Part shown: positions 25,750-33,375 of the stretch, in pieces
Layout of the letters: the number at the start of each line of letters is the position of its first letter
Position numbering within the stretch: the first letter of the stretch is position 1
The notes under the pieces: generated by a model
Told to the model about the DNA's origin: nothing
Databases searched by the model: none
The model's input: only the letters and a program-made list of their open reading frames with translations
Source: an uncultured Lachnospiraceae bacterium
GTDB taxonomy: Bacteria; Bacillota; Clostridia; Lachnospirales; Lachnospiraceae
Reading direction: 5' to 3'
Length of the DNA: 64,000 bases
Assembly (NCBI GenBank): GCA_910588845.1
Contig: CAJURU010000005.1
Location: 102,637-166,636 of the forward strand
Made by a program: the position numbers and the translations under genes

Positions 25750-26160
25750 ATGGAGAGGAATCATCCAAGAAAAAAACAAGTTCAGGCGCAGGGGGAAAAA
25801 AAGATGCGGATATCGCCGCTGACAATTCTAAAAATCCTGCTTGCCATGTATCTGGTGACGGGAGCGCTGCTTTTAGGGCTGTCGGCAATGCTGTATAAAA
25901 TGCAGCTCAGCGAGACCGTGGTGTCTGTAGGCATCGTGGTAATCTATGTTCTTTCCGGTTTTTTGGGAGGCTTTTTGATCGGGAAAGTGATGAAGACAAG
26001 GCGGTTTTTCTGGGGCATGGTGATGGGCGGAGCCTATTTCCTGATTTTGGTCCTAGGCTCCATCCTGTTTCAAAAGGGAATCAATATGGAATTGTCCCGA
26101 TTTTTTACAACCTTAATACTCTGTACCGCGTCCGGCATGATCGGAGGAATGGTAAGCTGA
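25750..26160 (+). CDS. TIGR04086-type small membrane protein
   Basis: 136 aa with a basic 20-residue N-terminus and four hydrophobic helices (ILLAMYLVTGALLLGL; VVIYVLSGFLGGFLIGK; FFWGMVMGGAYFLILVLG; a last Gly-rich one). It resembles the TIGR04086/YrzE family of Firmicutes membrane proteins of unknown function. GGAGG-type sequence precedes the ATG. It stands alone between divergent and convergent neighbours. Confidence 0.7.
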   Translation: MERNHPRKKQVQAQGEKKMRISPLTILKILLAMYLVTGALLLGLSAMLYKMQLSETVVSVGIVVIYVLSGFLGGFLIGKVMKTRRFFWGMVMGGAYFLILVLGSILFQKGINMELSRFFTTLILCTASGMIGGMVS

Positions 26161-26239
26161 TTCCGGCTCCGGATATTCGCAGGAGTATGGTTAGCTGAAT
26201 CATCAGCCCGCTGTTGGGCGGATGATGGTTCGTCGGCTG

Positions 26240-27268
26240 TTACCGCTGCACCCGCCCGGAGGCGTCGCCGCCGGCCAGTTTTTGCACTTCGTCTATGGAG
26301 ACAAGATTGAAATCTCCTTCTATGGAGTGTTTGAGGCAGGAGGCTGCTACGGCGAAATCAATGGTTTTCTGCGCGTCATAGCCCATCAGTGTTGCGGCAA
26401 TCAAACCGCCGCCAAAACTGTCTCCGCCGCCGACGCGGTCCACGATATGCATATGGTACTTTTTGCTGAAGTAGCAGTCCGTGCCGTCATAAAGCATGGC
26501 GGACCAGTTATTGTCATTTGCGGAGATGGATTCCCGCAGGGTGAAAGCGATTTTAGAGAAACCGAAACGATCTTTCATCTGCGCTGCCACATCTTTATAG
26601 CCTTCATGGTTGAGAGCCCCGGCGGTAATGTTTGTATCGGAAGATTTAATGCCGAAGGTGTCGGCTGCGTCTTCTTCATTGGCAATGCACACGTCTACAT
26701 ATTGACAGAGGTTTCCCATCACTTGTCCGGCCTTTTCCCTGCTCCACAATTTCCCTCTGTAATTCAAATCGCAGGAAACAGTGACGCCGGCTTCTTTTGC
26801 CGCTTTGCAGGCTGCCAGGCACAGGTCTGCGAGCGTGTCGTTGAGGGCGGGCGTGATGCCGGTAAAATGAAACCAGTCTGCGCCGGCAAAGATTTCCGGC
26901 CAACAGAAATCTTCGGCCGAGGCATTGTAGAGCGCAGAACCTGCCCGGTCATAGATGACCTTGGAGGGTCGTTGGGAGGCTCCTTTTTCCAAATAATAAA
27001 TGCCCACACGGTCGCCGCCCCTGGCAATGTAAGAGGTGTCCACACCGTATTTTCGGAGCGCATTGACGCCGGCCTGTCCGATTTCATGGGAAGGCAGGCG
27101 TGAGACGAATACTGCGTCAAAGCCGTAATTTGCCAGTGAGACGCAGACGTTTGCCTCACCGCCGCCGAAGGTGGCTCCCAGGGTATCTGCCTGTACAAAA
27201 CGCTGATAGCCCTCCGGTGCAAGCCTTAGCATCAGCTCGCCGAAAGTAACTACTTTTTTTGCTGTCAT
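26240..27268 (-). CDS. kdgK: 2-keto-3-deoxygluconate kinase (PfkB family)
   Basis: 342-aa ribokinase-fold sugar kinase phosphorylating KDG to KDPG. TFGELMLRLAPEG is the typical N-terminus, GGGEANVC the substrate region, and RVGGGDSFGGGLIA the PfkB signature with the catalytic Asp. The ATG at 27268 follows AAAAGGAG, so the upstream in-frame TTG is not needed. It follows eda by 27 bp, so KDPG made here is split by the next enzyme into pyruvate and glyceraldehyde 3-phosphate. Confidence 0.9.
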   Translation of the reverse strand: MTAKKVVTFGELMLRLAPEGYQRFVQADTLGATFGGGEANVCVSLANYGFDAVFVSRLPSHEIGQAGVNALRKYGVDTSYIARGGDRVGIYYLEKGASQRPSKVIYDRAGSALYNASAEDFCWPEIFAGADWFHFTGITPALNDTLADLCLAACKAAKEAGVTVSCDLNYRGKLWSREKAGQVMGNLCQYVDVCIANEEDAADTFGIKSSDTNITAGALNHEGYKDVAAQMKDRFGFSKIAFTLRESISANDNNWSAMLYDGTDCYFSKKYHMHIVDRVGGGDSFGGGLIAATLMGYDAQKTIDFAVAASCLKHSIEGDFNLVSIDEVQKLAGGDASGRVQR

Positions 27269-27295
27269 AATGATTCTCCTTTTCAAATACCGCTG

Positions 27296-27925
27296 TTAGC
27301 TGCGGATGGTTCGCAGGGCGTCCTCGGTCAGCCGTTTTACTTCCTCAAAATTCTGTAATTTGAGCAGTTCATCTTTTACCATCCAGGTTCCCCCGCAGGC
27401 TGCAACCTTTTCAAACGCAAGGTAAGTGTGCAGGTTTTCCGGCGTGATTCCGCCGGTCGGCATAAAGCGCATCTGCGGATAGGGTGCGGACAGCGCCTTT
27501 ATCATTTCCAGCCCTCCAGACGCCTCTGCCGGAAAGAATTTTACAAAAGTCAGACCGAAAGAAAGCGCGGCTTCTATATCGCTGGGATTGTTGACGCCCG
27601 GGATAATGGGATATTTCTTTTTGATGCAATGTTTGACTACCGTGGGATTAAAGCCTGGGCTGACAATGAATTTTGCACCTGCTTTTATGGCTTGGTCGGC
27701 ATGCGCGGTAGTCAGGACGGTTCCTGCGCCTACGAGCATCTCCGGGAACTCCTCGGACATAATTTGGATGCAGTCTAAGGCGGCTTCTGTACGGAAGGTG
27801 ATTTCTGCACACGGAAGTCCTCCGTCGCAAAGCGCTTTTGCCAGCGGTTTAGCGTCTGCAATGTTGCGAAGGACTACCACAGGTACAATACGTTTCTTTT
27901 TTAATTGTTCTAAGATATTATCCAT
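27296..27925 (-). CDS. eda: 2-keto-3-deoxy-6-phosphogluconate aldolase
   Basis: 209-aa class I aldolase. KKKRIVPVVVLRNIADA starts the barrel, the Schiff-base lysine is in FVKFFPAEASGG, and PTGGITPEN binds phosphate. AAGGAGG lies just before the ATG at 27925; the open frame upstream of that is not coding. It cleaves KDPG and may also act on 4-hydroxy-2-oxoglutarate. It forms an operon with kdgK and, upstream, an 81-aa protein gene. Confidence 0.93.
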   Translation of the reverse strand: MDNILEQLKKKRIVPVVVLRNIADAKPLAKALCDGGLPCAEITFRTEAALDCIQIMSEEFPEMLVGAGTVLTTAHADQAIKAGAKFIVSPGFNPTVVKHCIKKKYPIIPGVNNPSDIEAALSFGLTFVKFFPAEASGGLEMIKALSAPYPQMRFMPTGGITPENLHTYLAFEKVAACGGTWMVKDELLKLQNFEEVKRLTEDALRTIRS

Positions 27926-27935
27926 AATGTCCTCC

Positions 27936-28181
27936 TTATATACCGCCGGCTGTATTTGGCATGGCTTCCCCTGCCTCCGCCAGCAATACCGGAGGGGTAA
28001 CCCATACCAGATTGCTTTCGCCGGAGGAATTTTCACCGTGATTGCCGGGGTCGCCGATGGGCGCATCGCCATAGCGGTTCTGCCCGGAAGGGCCTTCTGT
28101 GCGGCCTGGCAAATCAATTTCCGGAATATTTCCATCGTCATAGGTATTTCCTGGATTTCGGCCAGTATCTTTATCAGTCAT
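27936..28181 (-). CDS. 81-aa Gly/Pro/Asn-rich protein leading the eda-kdgK operon
   Basis: Starts MTDKDTGRNPGNTYDDGNIP; acidic, low in hydrophobic residues except the end (LVWVTPPVLLAEAGEAMP), probably disordered. AAAGGAG lies 7 nt before the ATG and its stop is 10 nt before the eda start, so it should be translated if the operon is. I recognise no family. It could be a leader-type or accessory peptide; an annotation artefact remains possible. Confidence 0.5.
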   Translation of the reverse strand: MTDKDTGRNPGNTYDDGNIPEIDLPGRTEGPSGQNRYGDAPIGDPGNHGENSSGESNLVWVTPPVLLAEAGEAMPNTAGGI

Positions 28182-28241
28182 AGAAATTCTCCTTTCGATT
28201 TTCCGCTAGTATGTGCAAAAATGGGAAGAAAAATTCTTTGG

Positions 28242-28270
28242 TTGTTTTCACAAATAGAAAGTATTATAAT
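28242..28270 (+). promoter_or_regulatory. sigma-A promoter of the NYN-LOTUS gene
   Basis: TTGTTT (28242-28247), 17-nt spacer, TATAAT (28265-28270). Confidence 0.65.
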
Positions 28271-28317
28271 GATCTCGAAGGTTAAAATAGAAGATATATT
28301 TTGAAAGGAGTAACAGA

Positions 28318-29124
28318 ATGAGGGATGAAAATAAATATGCCCTATTGATTGACGCGGAAAATGTGTCTTCCAAGTATATCAGGATTGTGACGAAGGAGGC
28401 TCAGGCGCTGGGCAATATTACAATCCGCAGGATTTATGGAGACTGGACGGCAACAGCCAAGAATTCCTGGAAGGATTCACTGCTTGAGAACTCATTATCG
28501 CCAATCCAGCAATACAGTTATACCGTGGGGAAGAACTCTTCTGACTCGGCAATGATTATAGACGCTATGGACATTCTCTACACAAATGATGTGGATGGGT
28601 TTATCATTGTCTCTTCCGACAGTGATTTTACGAAACTTGCCATGCGTCTGAGGGAATCTGGGAAGCGTGTAATCGGCATGGGAGAGAGCAAGACGCCGAC
28701 GCCTTTTGTGCGTGCGTGCGAGCAGTTTAAGACGCTTGATGTGCTTTATAAGAATCACCATCCGTCTCAGAGAAGCAATATGGCGGAACGGGCCAGAAGG
28801 CAGGAAATCAAGTGTGTGCCGACGGAAAAGGCGCTTCCAGCAAGGGAATTGCAGTCGAAAGACGCGCAGCCGATAACAAATTTACGCGCCATCAAGGAGA
28901 CGGTGATTTCTCTGTTGGATGAGAATTCAGATGAAGACGGCTGGATGTATCTGTCGGAATTGGGAAATATTATTCAGAGAATGTATTCAGATTTTGATTG
29001 TAGAAATTATGGTTTTGCAAAATTTGGGAAACTGATTGAGTCATTTCCAGAGCTGCAAACCAGAAAAGATGATTCCAGTAATGGAATCACCAAAATTGTT
29101 CTGGTGCGCAAGCGGGAAGACTGA
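28318..29124 (+). CDS. NYN-domain nuclease-like protein with C-terminal LOTUS/OST-HTH domain
   Basis: 268 aa. The N-terminal NYN (LabA/DUF88, PIN-like) domain has the acidic residues expected for metal-dependent RNA cleavage: ALLIDAENV near residue 9, SDSAMIIDAMDILY near 78 and VSSDSDFTKLA near 99. The C-terminal part (about 195-265: VISLLDENSDEDGWMYLSEL onward) resembles the OST-HTH/LOTUS domain, which binds structured RNA. A role in RNA turnover is likely but the target is unknown. GAAAGGAG lies 5 nt before the ATG. Divergent from the eda operon. Confidence 0.85.
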   Translation: MRDENKYALLIDAENVSSKYIRIVTKEAQALGNITIRRIYGDWTATAKNSWKDSLLENSLSPIQQYSYTVGKNSSDSAMIIDAMDILYTNDVDGFIIVSSDSDFTKLAMRLRESGKRVIGMGESKTPTPFVRACEQFKTLDVLYKNHHPSQRSNMAERARRQEIKCVPTEKALPARELQSKDAQPITNLRAIKETVISLLDENSDEDGWMYLSELGNIIQRMYSDFDCRNYGFAKFGKLIESFPELQTRKDDSSNGITKIVLVRKRED

Positions 29125-29132
29125 ATAAAAGA

Positions 29133-29297
29133 TTAGATTTCCGGTCGTTGCGTGCGTACAAGCCGCCAGATTGTGTCGTGCATCCAGTCTATGGTTTCGG
29201 TTAATTTCTTATTCTCTTCCACTAAGAGAACATTTTCCATCCGTAGTCTTTCCAGTGAATCTGTCGTACTATTAGTTAAAGTATGGTTAGCCTCCAT
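29133..29297 (-). CDS. 54-aa coiled-coil-like small protein, unknown function
   Basis: Starts MEANHTLTNSTTDSLERLRM, then a heptad-like stretch ENVLLVEENKKLTETIDWMH and a Trp/Arg-rich end. GAGGTG lies before the ATG, and an extended -10 (TGGTATAAT on the minus strand, around 29365-29373) precedes it. It overlaps no other gene and is convergent with the NYN-LOTUS gene. No family recognised. Confidence 0.6.
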   Translation of the reverse strand: MEANHTLTNSTTDSLERLRMENVLLVEENKKLTETIDWMHDTIWRLVRTQRPEI

Positions 29298-29478
29298 TTA
29301 TTCACCTCGGTATCATTTAATATGGCAGTCTGTGCGCGTTCTTACGCATAAAATATCTACCAGTATTATACCAAATTCCATAGAAAATAGGTGCTAAGAT
29401 AATGGAAAAAAACTTAGCAAAATGCCGGAATTTTATGTAGAACGCCGATGTCTTGTGTCGAAGGAAATCAAAAACAGC

Positions 29479-29507
29479 TTGTATAAGAAAAAAGGTTATA
29501 CTATACT
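29479..29507 (+). promoter_or_regulatory. sigma-A promoter of glf
   Basis: TTGTAT (29479-29484), 17-nt spacer, TATACT (29502-29507). Confidence 0.65.
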
Positions 29508-29549
29508 ATACTGTAAATGTAATTTTTAAATAACAATAAGGAGCCATAA

Positions 29550-30656
29550 ATGAAAACATATGATTATTTAATTGTCGGGGCGGGCCTGTTTGGCGCAGTT
29601 TTTGCCCAGGAAGCGAAAAAAACCGGCAAACATTGTCTGGTCATAGATAAACGCAGCCATATTGCCGGAAATATTTACACAAGGGAGACAGAAGGAATTC
29701 AGGTGCACGAATATGGGGCGCATATTTTTCACACCTCCAATAAAGAAATTTGGCAGTATGTGAATCAGTTTGCGGAGTTTAACCGTTATACGAATTCTCC
29801 GGTTGCAAATTATAAAGGTGAAATTTATAATTTGCCGTTTAACATGAATACCTTTCATAAACTGTGGGGCGTTGTCACGCCAAAGGAGGCCCGGGAGAAG
29901 ATTGAGCGGCAAAAGCGTGAGTATTCTGTGGAACATCCTGAGAATTTAGAGGAGCAAGCCATCAATCTGGTAGGGCCGGATGTGTATACCCGGCTGGTGA
30001 AAGGGTATACGGAGAAGCAGTGGGGAAAACGGGCGGATGAGCTGCCGGCATTTATCATCAAACGCTTGCCGGTGCGGTTTACTTATGACAACAATTATTT
30101 TGACGACGCTTATCAGGGAATTCCTATCGGCGGTTACACCAAAATGGTGGAGAAGATGTTAGAGGGAACCGAAGTACGGTTGAATGAGAATTTTCTGGAA
30201 AAGAAGCAGATGTATCGTGATTTGGCGGAAACAGTCGTCTATACGGGCATGATTGACGAATATTTTGATTATTGTTTTGGTGAGCTGGAATACCGTTCGC
30301 TGCACTTTGAGACAGAAGTGTTAGATGAAGACAATTATCAGGGAAATGCGGTGGTGAACTATACAGAATATGAGATTCCGTACACGCGTATTATTGAACA
30401 TAAGCATTTTGAGTATGGGACGCAGCCCAAGACTGTGATTACCCGCGAGTACCCTAAGAATTGGTCCAAGGGAGACGAGCCTTATTATCCGATGAATGAT
30501 GAGAAGAATGCCGCCCTTTACGAGAAATACAGGGGGTTAGCTGAACAGGAAGGGAATGTGATTTTTGGCGGCAGGCTTGGGCAGTACAAGTATTACGACA
30601 TGGATGATACTGTAGAAGCTGCATTGCAATGCGTAAGGGAGTTATTTTTCCGTTAG
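29550..30656 (+). CDS. glf: UDP-galactopyranose mutase
   Basis: 368-aa FAD enzyme converting UDP-galactopyranose to UDP-galactofuranose for cell-surface glycans. The dinucleotide motif YLIVGAGLFGAVFA is at the N-terminus; HEYGAHIFHTSNKE, GYTEKQWGKRADELP and IPIGGYTKMVE are family motifs. AAGGAG precedes the ATG. No other glycan genes adjoin it; apt and ispF follow closely on the same strand. Confidence 0.95.
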   Translation: MKTYDYLIVGAGLFGAVFAQEAKKTGKHCLVIDKRSHIAGNIYTRETEGIQVHEYGAHIFHTSNKEIWQYVNQFAEFNRYTNSPVANYKGEIYNLPFNMNTFHKLWGVVTPKEAREKIERQKREYSVEHPENLEEQAINLVGPDVYTRLVKGYTEKQWGKRADELPAFIIKRLPVRFTYDNNYFDDAYQGIPIGGYTKMVEKMLEGTEVRLNENFLEKKQMYRDLAETVVYTGMIDEYFDYCFGELEYRSLHFETEVLDEDNYQGNAVVNYTEYEIPYTRIIEHKHFEYGTQPKTVITREYPKNWSKGDEPYYPMNDEKNAALYEKYRGLAEQEGNVIFGGRLGQYKYYDMDDTVEAALQCVRELFFR

Positions 30657-30680
30657 AGGAGAGGACAGGAGGATAAACGA

Positions 30681-31205
30681 ATGAAGAAATTGGAAGACTA
30701 TGTGAGGAGTATTCCGGATTTTCCGGAGCCGGGAATTATTTTCCGGGACGTAACCAGTATTTTGCAGGATGCCGATGGGCTTCATCTTGCTATCGACGGA
30801 CTGATGGACAGCTTGAAAGACGTAGAATATGATGTTGTTGTCGGGCCCGAATCGAGAGGGTTTATTTTCGGCGTACCGGTGGCCTATGAGGCGCGCAAGG
30901 GATTTATTCCTGTGCGCAAGAAAGGAAAGCTGCCATGCGAGGTCATCTCAGAGAAATATGATTTAGAATACGGAAGCGCCGTGATTGAGATGCATAAGGA
31001 TGCAATCAAGCCAGGGCAGAAGGTAGCTATTGTCGACGACCTCATCGCTACCGGAGGCACCACAGAGGCAATCATTAAATTGGTGGAGCAGCTTGGCGGC
31101 GAGGTAGTCAGGATTTGTTTTGTAATGGAGCTTGCCGGTTTGAAGGGCAGGGAAAAGCTTGCCGGTTATCATGTGGACAGCCTCATTACATATGAAGGAA
31201 AATAA
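30681..31205 (+). CDS. apt: adenine phosphoribosyltransferase
   Basis: 174-aa purine salvage enzyme forming AMP from adenine and PRPP. N-terminal IPDFPEPGIIFRDVTSIL and the PRPP loop AIVDDLIATGGTTEA are diagnostic; GPESRGFIFG is also typical. GGAGG precedes the ATG. It ends 3 bp before ispF, so they are co-transcribed. Confidence 0.96.
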   Translation: MKKLEDYVRSIPDFPEPGIIFRDVTSILQDADGLHLAIDGLMDSLKDVEYDVVVGPESRGFIFGVPVAYEARKGFIPVRKKGKLPCEVISEKYDLEYGSAVIEMHKDAIKPGQKVAIVDDLIATGGTTEAIIKLVEQLGGEVVRICFVMELAGLKGREKLAGYHVDSLITYEGK

Positions 31206-31208
31206 AAT

Positions 31209-31754
31209 ATGAGAGTTGGAATTGGATATGATGTGCACAGACTTGTCGAGAACCGCAAATTAATTCTCGGCGGCGTAGAGGTTGCGCATAGCTTAGGGTT
31301 AGAGGGTCATTCCGACGCCGACGTACTTGTGCATGCGATTATGGACGCCTTGCTGGGCGCAGCGGCGCTTGGCGATATCGGCAAGCATTTCCCGGATACA
31401 GACGCAGCTTATAAGGGAATCTCAAGTATGAAGCTTTTGGCGTATGTGGCAGAGCTTTTGCAGCAGCAGGGATATGTGGTAGAAAATATTGACGCCACAA
31501 TTATTGCACAGAAACCGAAACTGCGGCCCTTTATTGCGCAGATGGAGCGCAATATTGCGGATGTACTGTCGATTGCCAAAGAGCAGATTAATGTCAAAGC
31601 AACTACAGAGGAGGGACTTGGATTCAGCGGAAGGCAGGAAGGGATTTCTGCGCAGGCAATTTGTGCGTTAGCCGGCCTGTATGAGGCGAGCGCGCCGGCC
31701 TATGACAGCGCAAGGAATTGTGAGGCCTGCGGCGGATGCGCCAGACAGGAATAA
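31209..31754 (+). CDS. ispF: 2-C-methyl-D-erythritol 2,4-cyclodiphosphate synthase, extended C-terminus
   Basis: 181 aa, against about 158 usual. It catalyses the MEP-pathway cyclisation giving MEcPP. Metal ligands Asp8 and His10 lie in GIGYDVHRL and the third His in LEGHSDADVLVHAIMDAL; FSGRQEGI near the end contacts substrate. After residue ~160 a tail with CEACGGCARQE follows; its codons are the first copy of a 43-bp tandem repeat that continues past the stop, so the tail is probably a late addition. ispD is not in the window. Confidence 0.93.
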   Translation: MRVGIGYDVHRLVENRKLILGGVEVAHSLGLEGHSDADVLVHAIMDALLGAAALGDIGKHFPDTDAAYKGISSMKLLAYVAELLQQQGYVVENIDATIIAQKPKLRPFIAQMERNIADVLSIAKEQINVKATTEEGLGFSGRQEGISAQAICALAGLYEASAPAYDSARNCEACGGCARQE

Positions 31755-31847
31755 ATAGAAAAGCGAGGTCTGCGGCGGATGCGCCAGACAGGAATAAATG
31801 GAAAAAGCGAGGGTTACGGCGGATGCGCCAGACAAGGATTAGCGAAG
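31722..31847 (+). repeat. three imperfect 43-44-bp tandem repeats at the ispF/GNAT junction
   Basis: Units starting at 31722, 31765 and 31809 share GCGGCGGATGCGCCAGACAG-type cores. Copy 1 encodes the IspF tail and its stop; copy 3 supplies the likely ATG of the next gene. Confidence 0.85.
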
Positions 31848-33055
31848 TGAAAAGCAGCATACGCTATTTGGAACAGAGGGAGAAGAGGACAAGCAGGGCT
31901 TTGTATGAGGCTGCGTTTCCCGAGGACTCTAAGGAGTTCATTGATTATTATTACGAATGGAAAACCAAAGATAATGAAGTGATTGTGATGGAAGGCGCTG
32001 CAAACGACAGGGCCTTCCATGTTATGATTCATTTAAATCCATACGAAATTGATATTAATGGAAATACCAAAAAAGTCCCATACATTGTGGCTGTTGCCAC
32101 AGACATTCGTTACCGTAGGCAAGGAAAAATGGGCAGGGTAATGGAACGGGCTTTGCAAGATATGGAACATAGGCAGGTGCCGTTTACCTTTTTGCTTCCG
32201 GCTGATCCGGCATATTACAGGGGGCAGGGATTTGTGTTTTTCCCTTGTCAGGATTATCTTCAAAGGGGCGGTATCTGTTTTGATGCAGGCGATGGGACGG
32301 ATTTGTTAAGGGCGGCATCTTTGAATCCGCCCATCAATGATATGGACGAAGCTGGATGGAAACTTGCAAGTGAAAAGGATTGCCAGGAGATGGCATTGTT
32401 TTCTAATCGGATTTTGGCAGACAAGTGCGAGGTTTTTATTAAACGGAGTAAAAGCTATTACCACCGTCTGTTGAAAGAGCTTGCGTCGGAGCATGGCGGC
32501 GCGCTGCTTTTGAAAAAGAGCGCTTTAGAAAACGGCGATACACTGTTAAAAGAGCGGGCTTTAGAACATGGCGGCGTACAGCTAAAAGAGCGGGCTTGGG
32601 AATATGACGGCGTACAGTCAAAAGAACAGGGGTTATATGGGATTCTATTGTACAGTGTGAGCGGTATAGAGCGAAAAACGGCAGAAATCAAAGAACTGTT
32701 GCTTAGGGATAGCATATCCGGGGAAGAAGCAGAGCAAATCTGCCGCGATGCGCTGAAAGGAGCCGGATGTACGGTAAATACGATAAGGTTCACTTCTTCG
32801 CGCATGATGGTGCGAGTGACGAATCTTCGTGCGCTTGTGCCGCTGCTGCGCAGTAAGAGGCGTACAGCGCTCTATGTGAAGGTTACAGATTCTCTTTTAA
32901 ATAAAAATAACGGATGTTTTCGTATTGAAATAAGCCGTGCAGGCGGCTGCATCAGTGATATTTCCGAGGAAAGCGTCAGGCAGCAGATGGATATTGGGGA
33001 GCTGGCGGAGACATTACTGCAACATACGTCTGTCTATTTAAACGAGTGGGTGTAA
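31823..33055 (+). CDS. Eis-like GNAT acetyltransferase with SCP2-like C-terminal domain
   Basis: About 410 aa. The GNAT core spans residues about 10-150: ATDIRYRRQGKMGRVMERAL is the acetyl-CoA binding region, and LLPADPAYYRGQGFVFF fits the Eis-type family. The C-terminal part (NGCFRIEISRAGGCISDIS) fits the sterol-carrier-like domain of that family. Between them lie four 12-13-residue tandem repeats (ALEHGGVQLKER type). The start is uncertain: ATG at 31823 lies inside the 43-bp repeat without a clear Shine-Dalgarno, and GTG at 31847 is possible. Substrate unknown. Confidence 0.7.
   Translation: MRQTRISEVKSSIRYLEQREKRTSRALYEAAFPEDSKEFIDYYYEWKTKDNEVIVMEGAANDRAFHVMIHLNPYEIDINGNTKKVPYIVAVATDIRYRRQGKMGRVMERALQDMEHRQVPFTFLLPADPAYYRGQGFVFFPCQDYLQRGGICFDAGDGTDLLRAASLNPPINDMDEAGWKLASEKDCQEMALFSNRILADKCEVFIKRSKSYYHRLLKELASEHGGALLLKKSALENGDTLLKERALEHGGVQLKERAWEYDGVQSKEQGLYGILLYSVSGIERKTAEIKELLLRDSISGEEAEQICRDALKGAGCTVNTIRFTSSRMMVRVTNLRALVPLLRSKRRTALYVKVTDSLLNKNNGCFRIEISRAGGCISDISEESVRQQMDIGELAETLLQHTSVYLNEWV
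32483..32629 (+). repeat. four in-frame 36-39-bp tandem repeats inside the GNAT gene
   Basis: Peptide copies are ASEHGGALLLKKS, ALENGDTLLKER, ALEHGGVQLKER and AWEYDGVQSKEQ. Copies 2 to 4 are each 36 nt. Confidence 0.85.
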
Positions 33056-33071
33056 TGGAATATTTTATCCG

Positions 33072-33287
33072 ATTTATCTTGGCAGGCAAATTTCCTCGAT
33101 TTAACTCGGCTGGCAAATATAAGTTCAGCACACGCCAATCGCAAAGACGCCTACGGCGTTTTCCCGCTGCATTGCAGCTAACTTTGCTCATTGCTTGGCG
33201 TTCCCTCAGCCGAGAAGAATCAAGTAAAATTTGTGCAAGCACAATTTTCCTCGATTTATCTCGGCTGGCTGAACTTATATTTGCCTA
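33072..33287. repeat. foldback element with 18-bp perfect inverted repeats
   Basis: GGCAAATATAAGTTCAGC (33112-33129) and its exact complement at 33268-33285 flank 138 bp. TCCTCGATTTA-CTCGGCTGGC occurs on both sides as a direct repeat (about 33093 and 33248), and the interior has palindromes such as ACGCC-TAC-GGCGT and AAAATTTGTGCAAGCACAAT. No coding capacity. It fills the gap between the GNAT gene and the cysE promoter. Confidence 0.75.
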
Positions 33288-33316
33288 TTGACAAAAATCC
33301 AATTTCTGCATAAACT
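33288..33316 (+). promoter_or_regulatory. sigma-A promoter of cysE
   Basis: TTGACA (33288-33293), 17-nt spacer, TAAACT (33311-33316). The -35 box starts 3 nt after the foldback element. Confidence 0.75.
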
Positions 33317-33375
33317 AACACGAATAGGAATGTCAATCTGGCAAGTCCGTGTTGTTAGAAGGGAAGCGTTCAAAA

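Noticed and set aside
26222..27103. 293-codon open frame on the plus strand
   Set aside because: Antisense to kdgK, which has clear PfkB motifs.
27588..28304. 238-codon open frame on the plus strand
   Set aside because: Antisense to eda and the 81-aa gene; no start signal.
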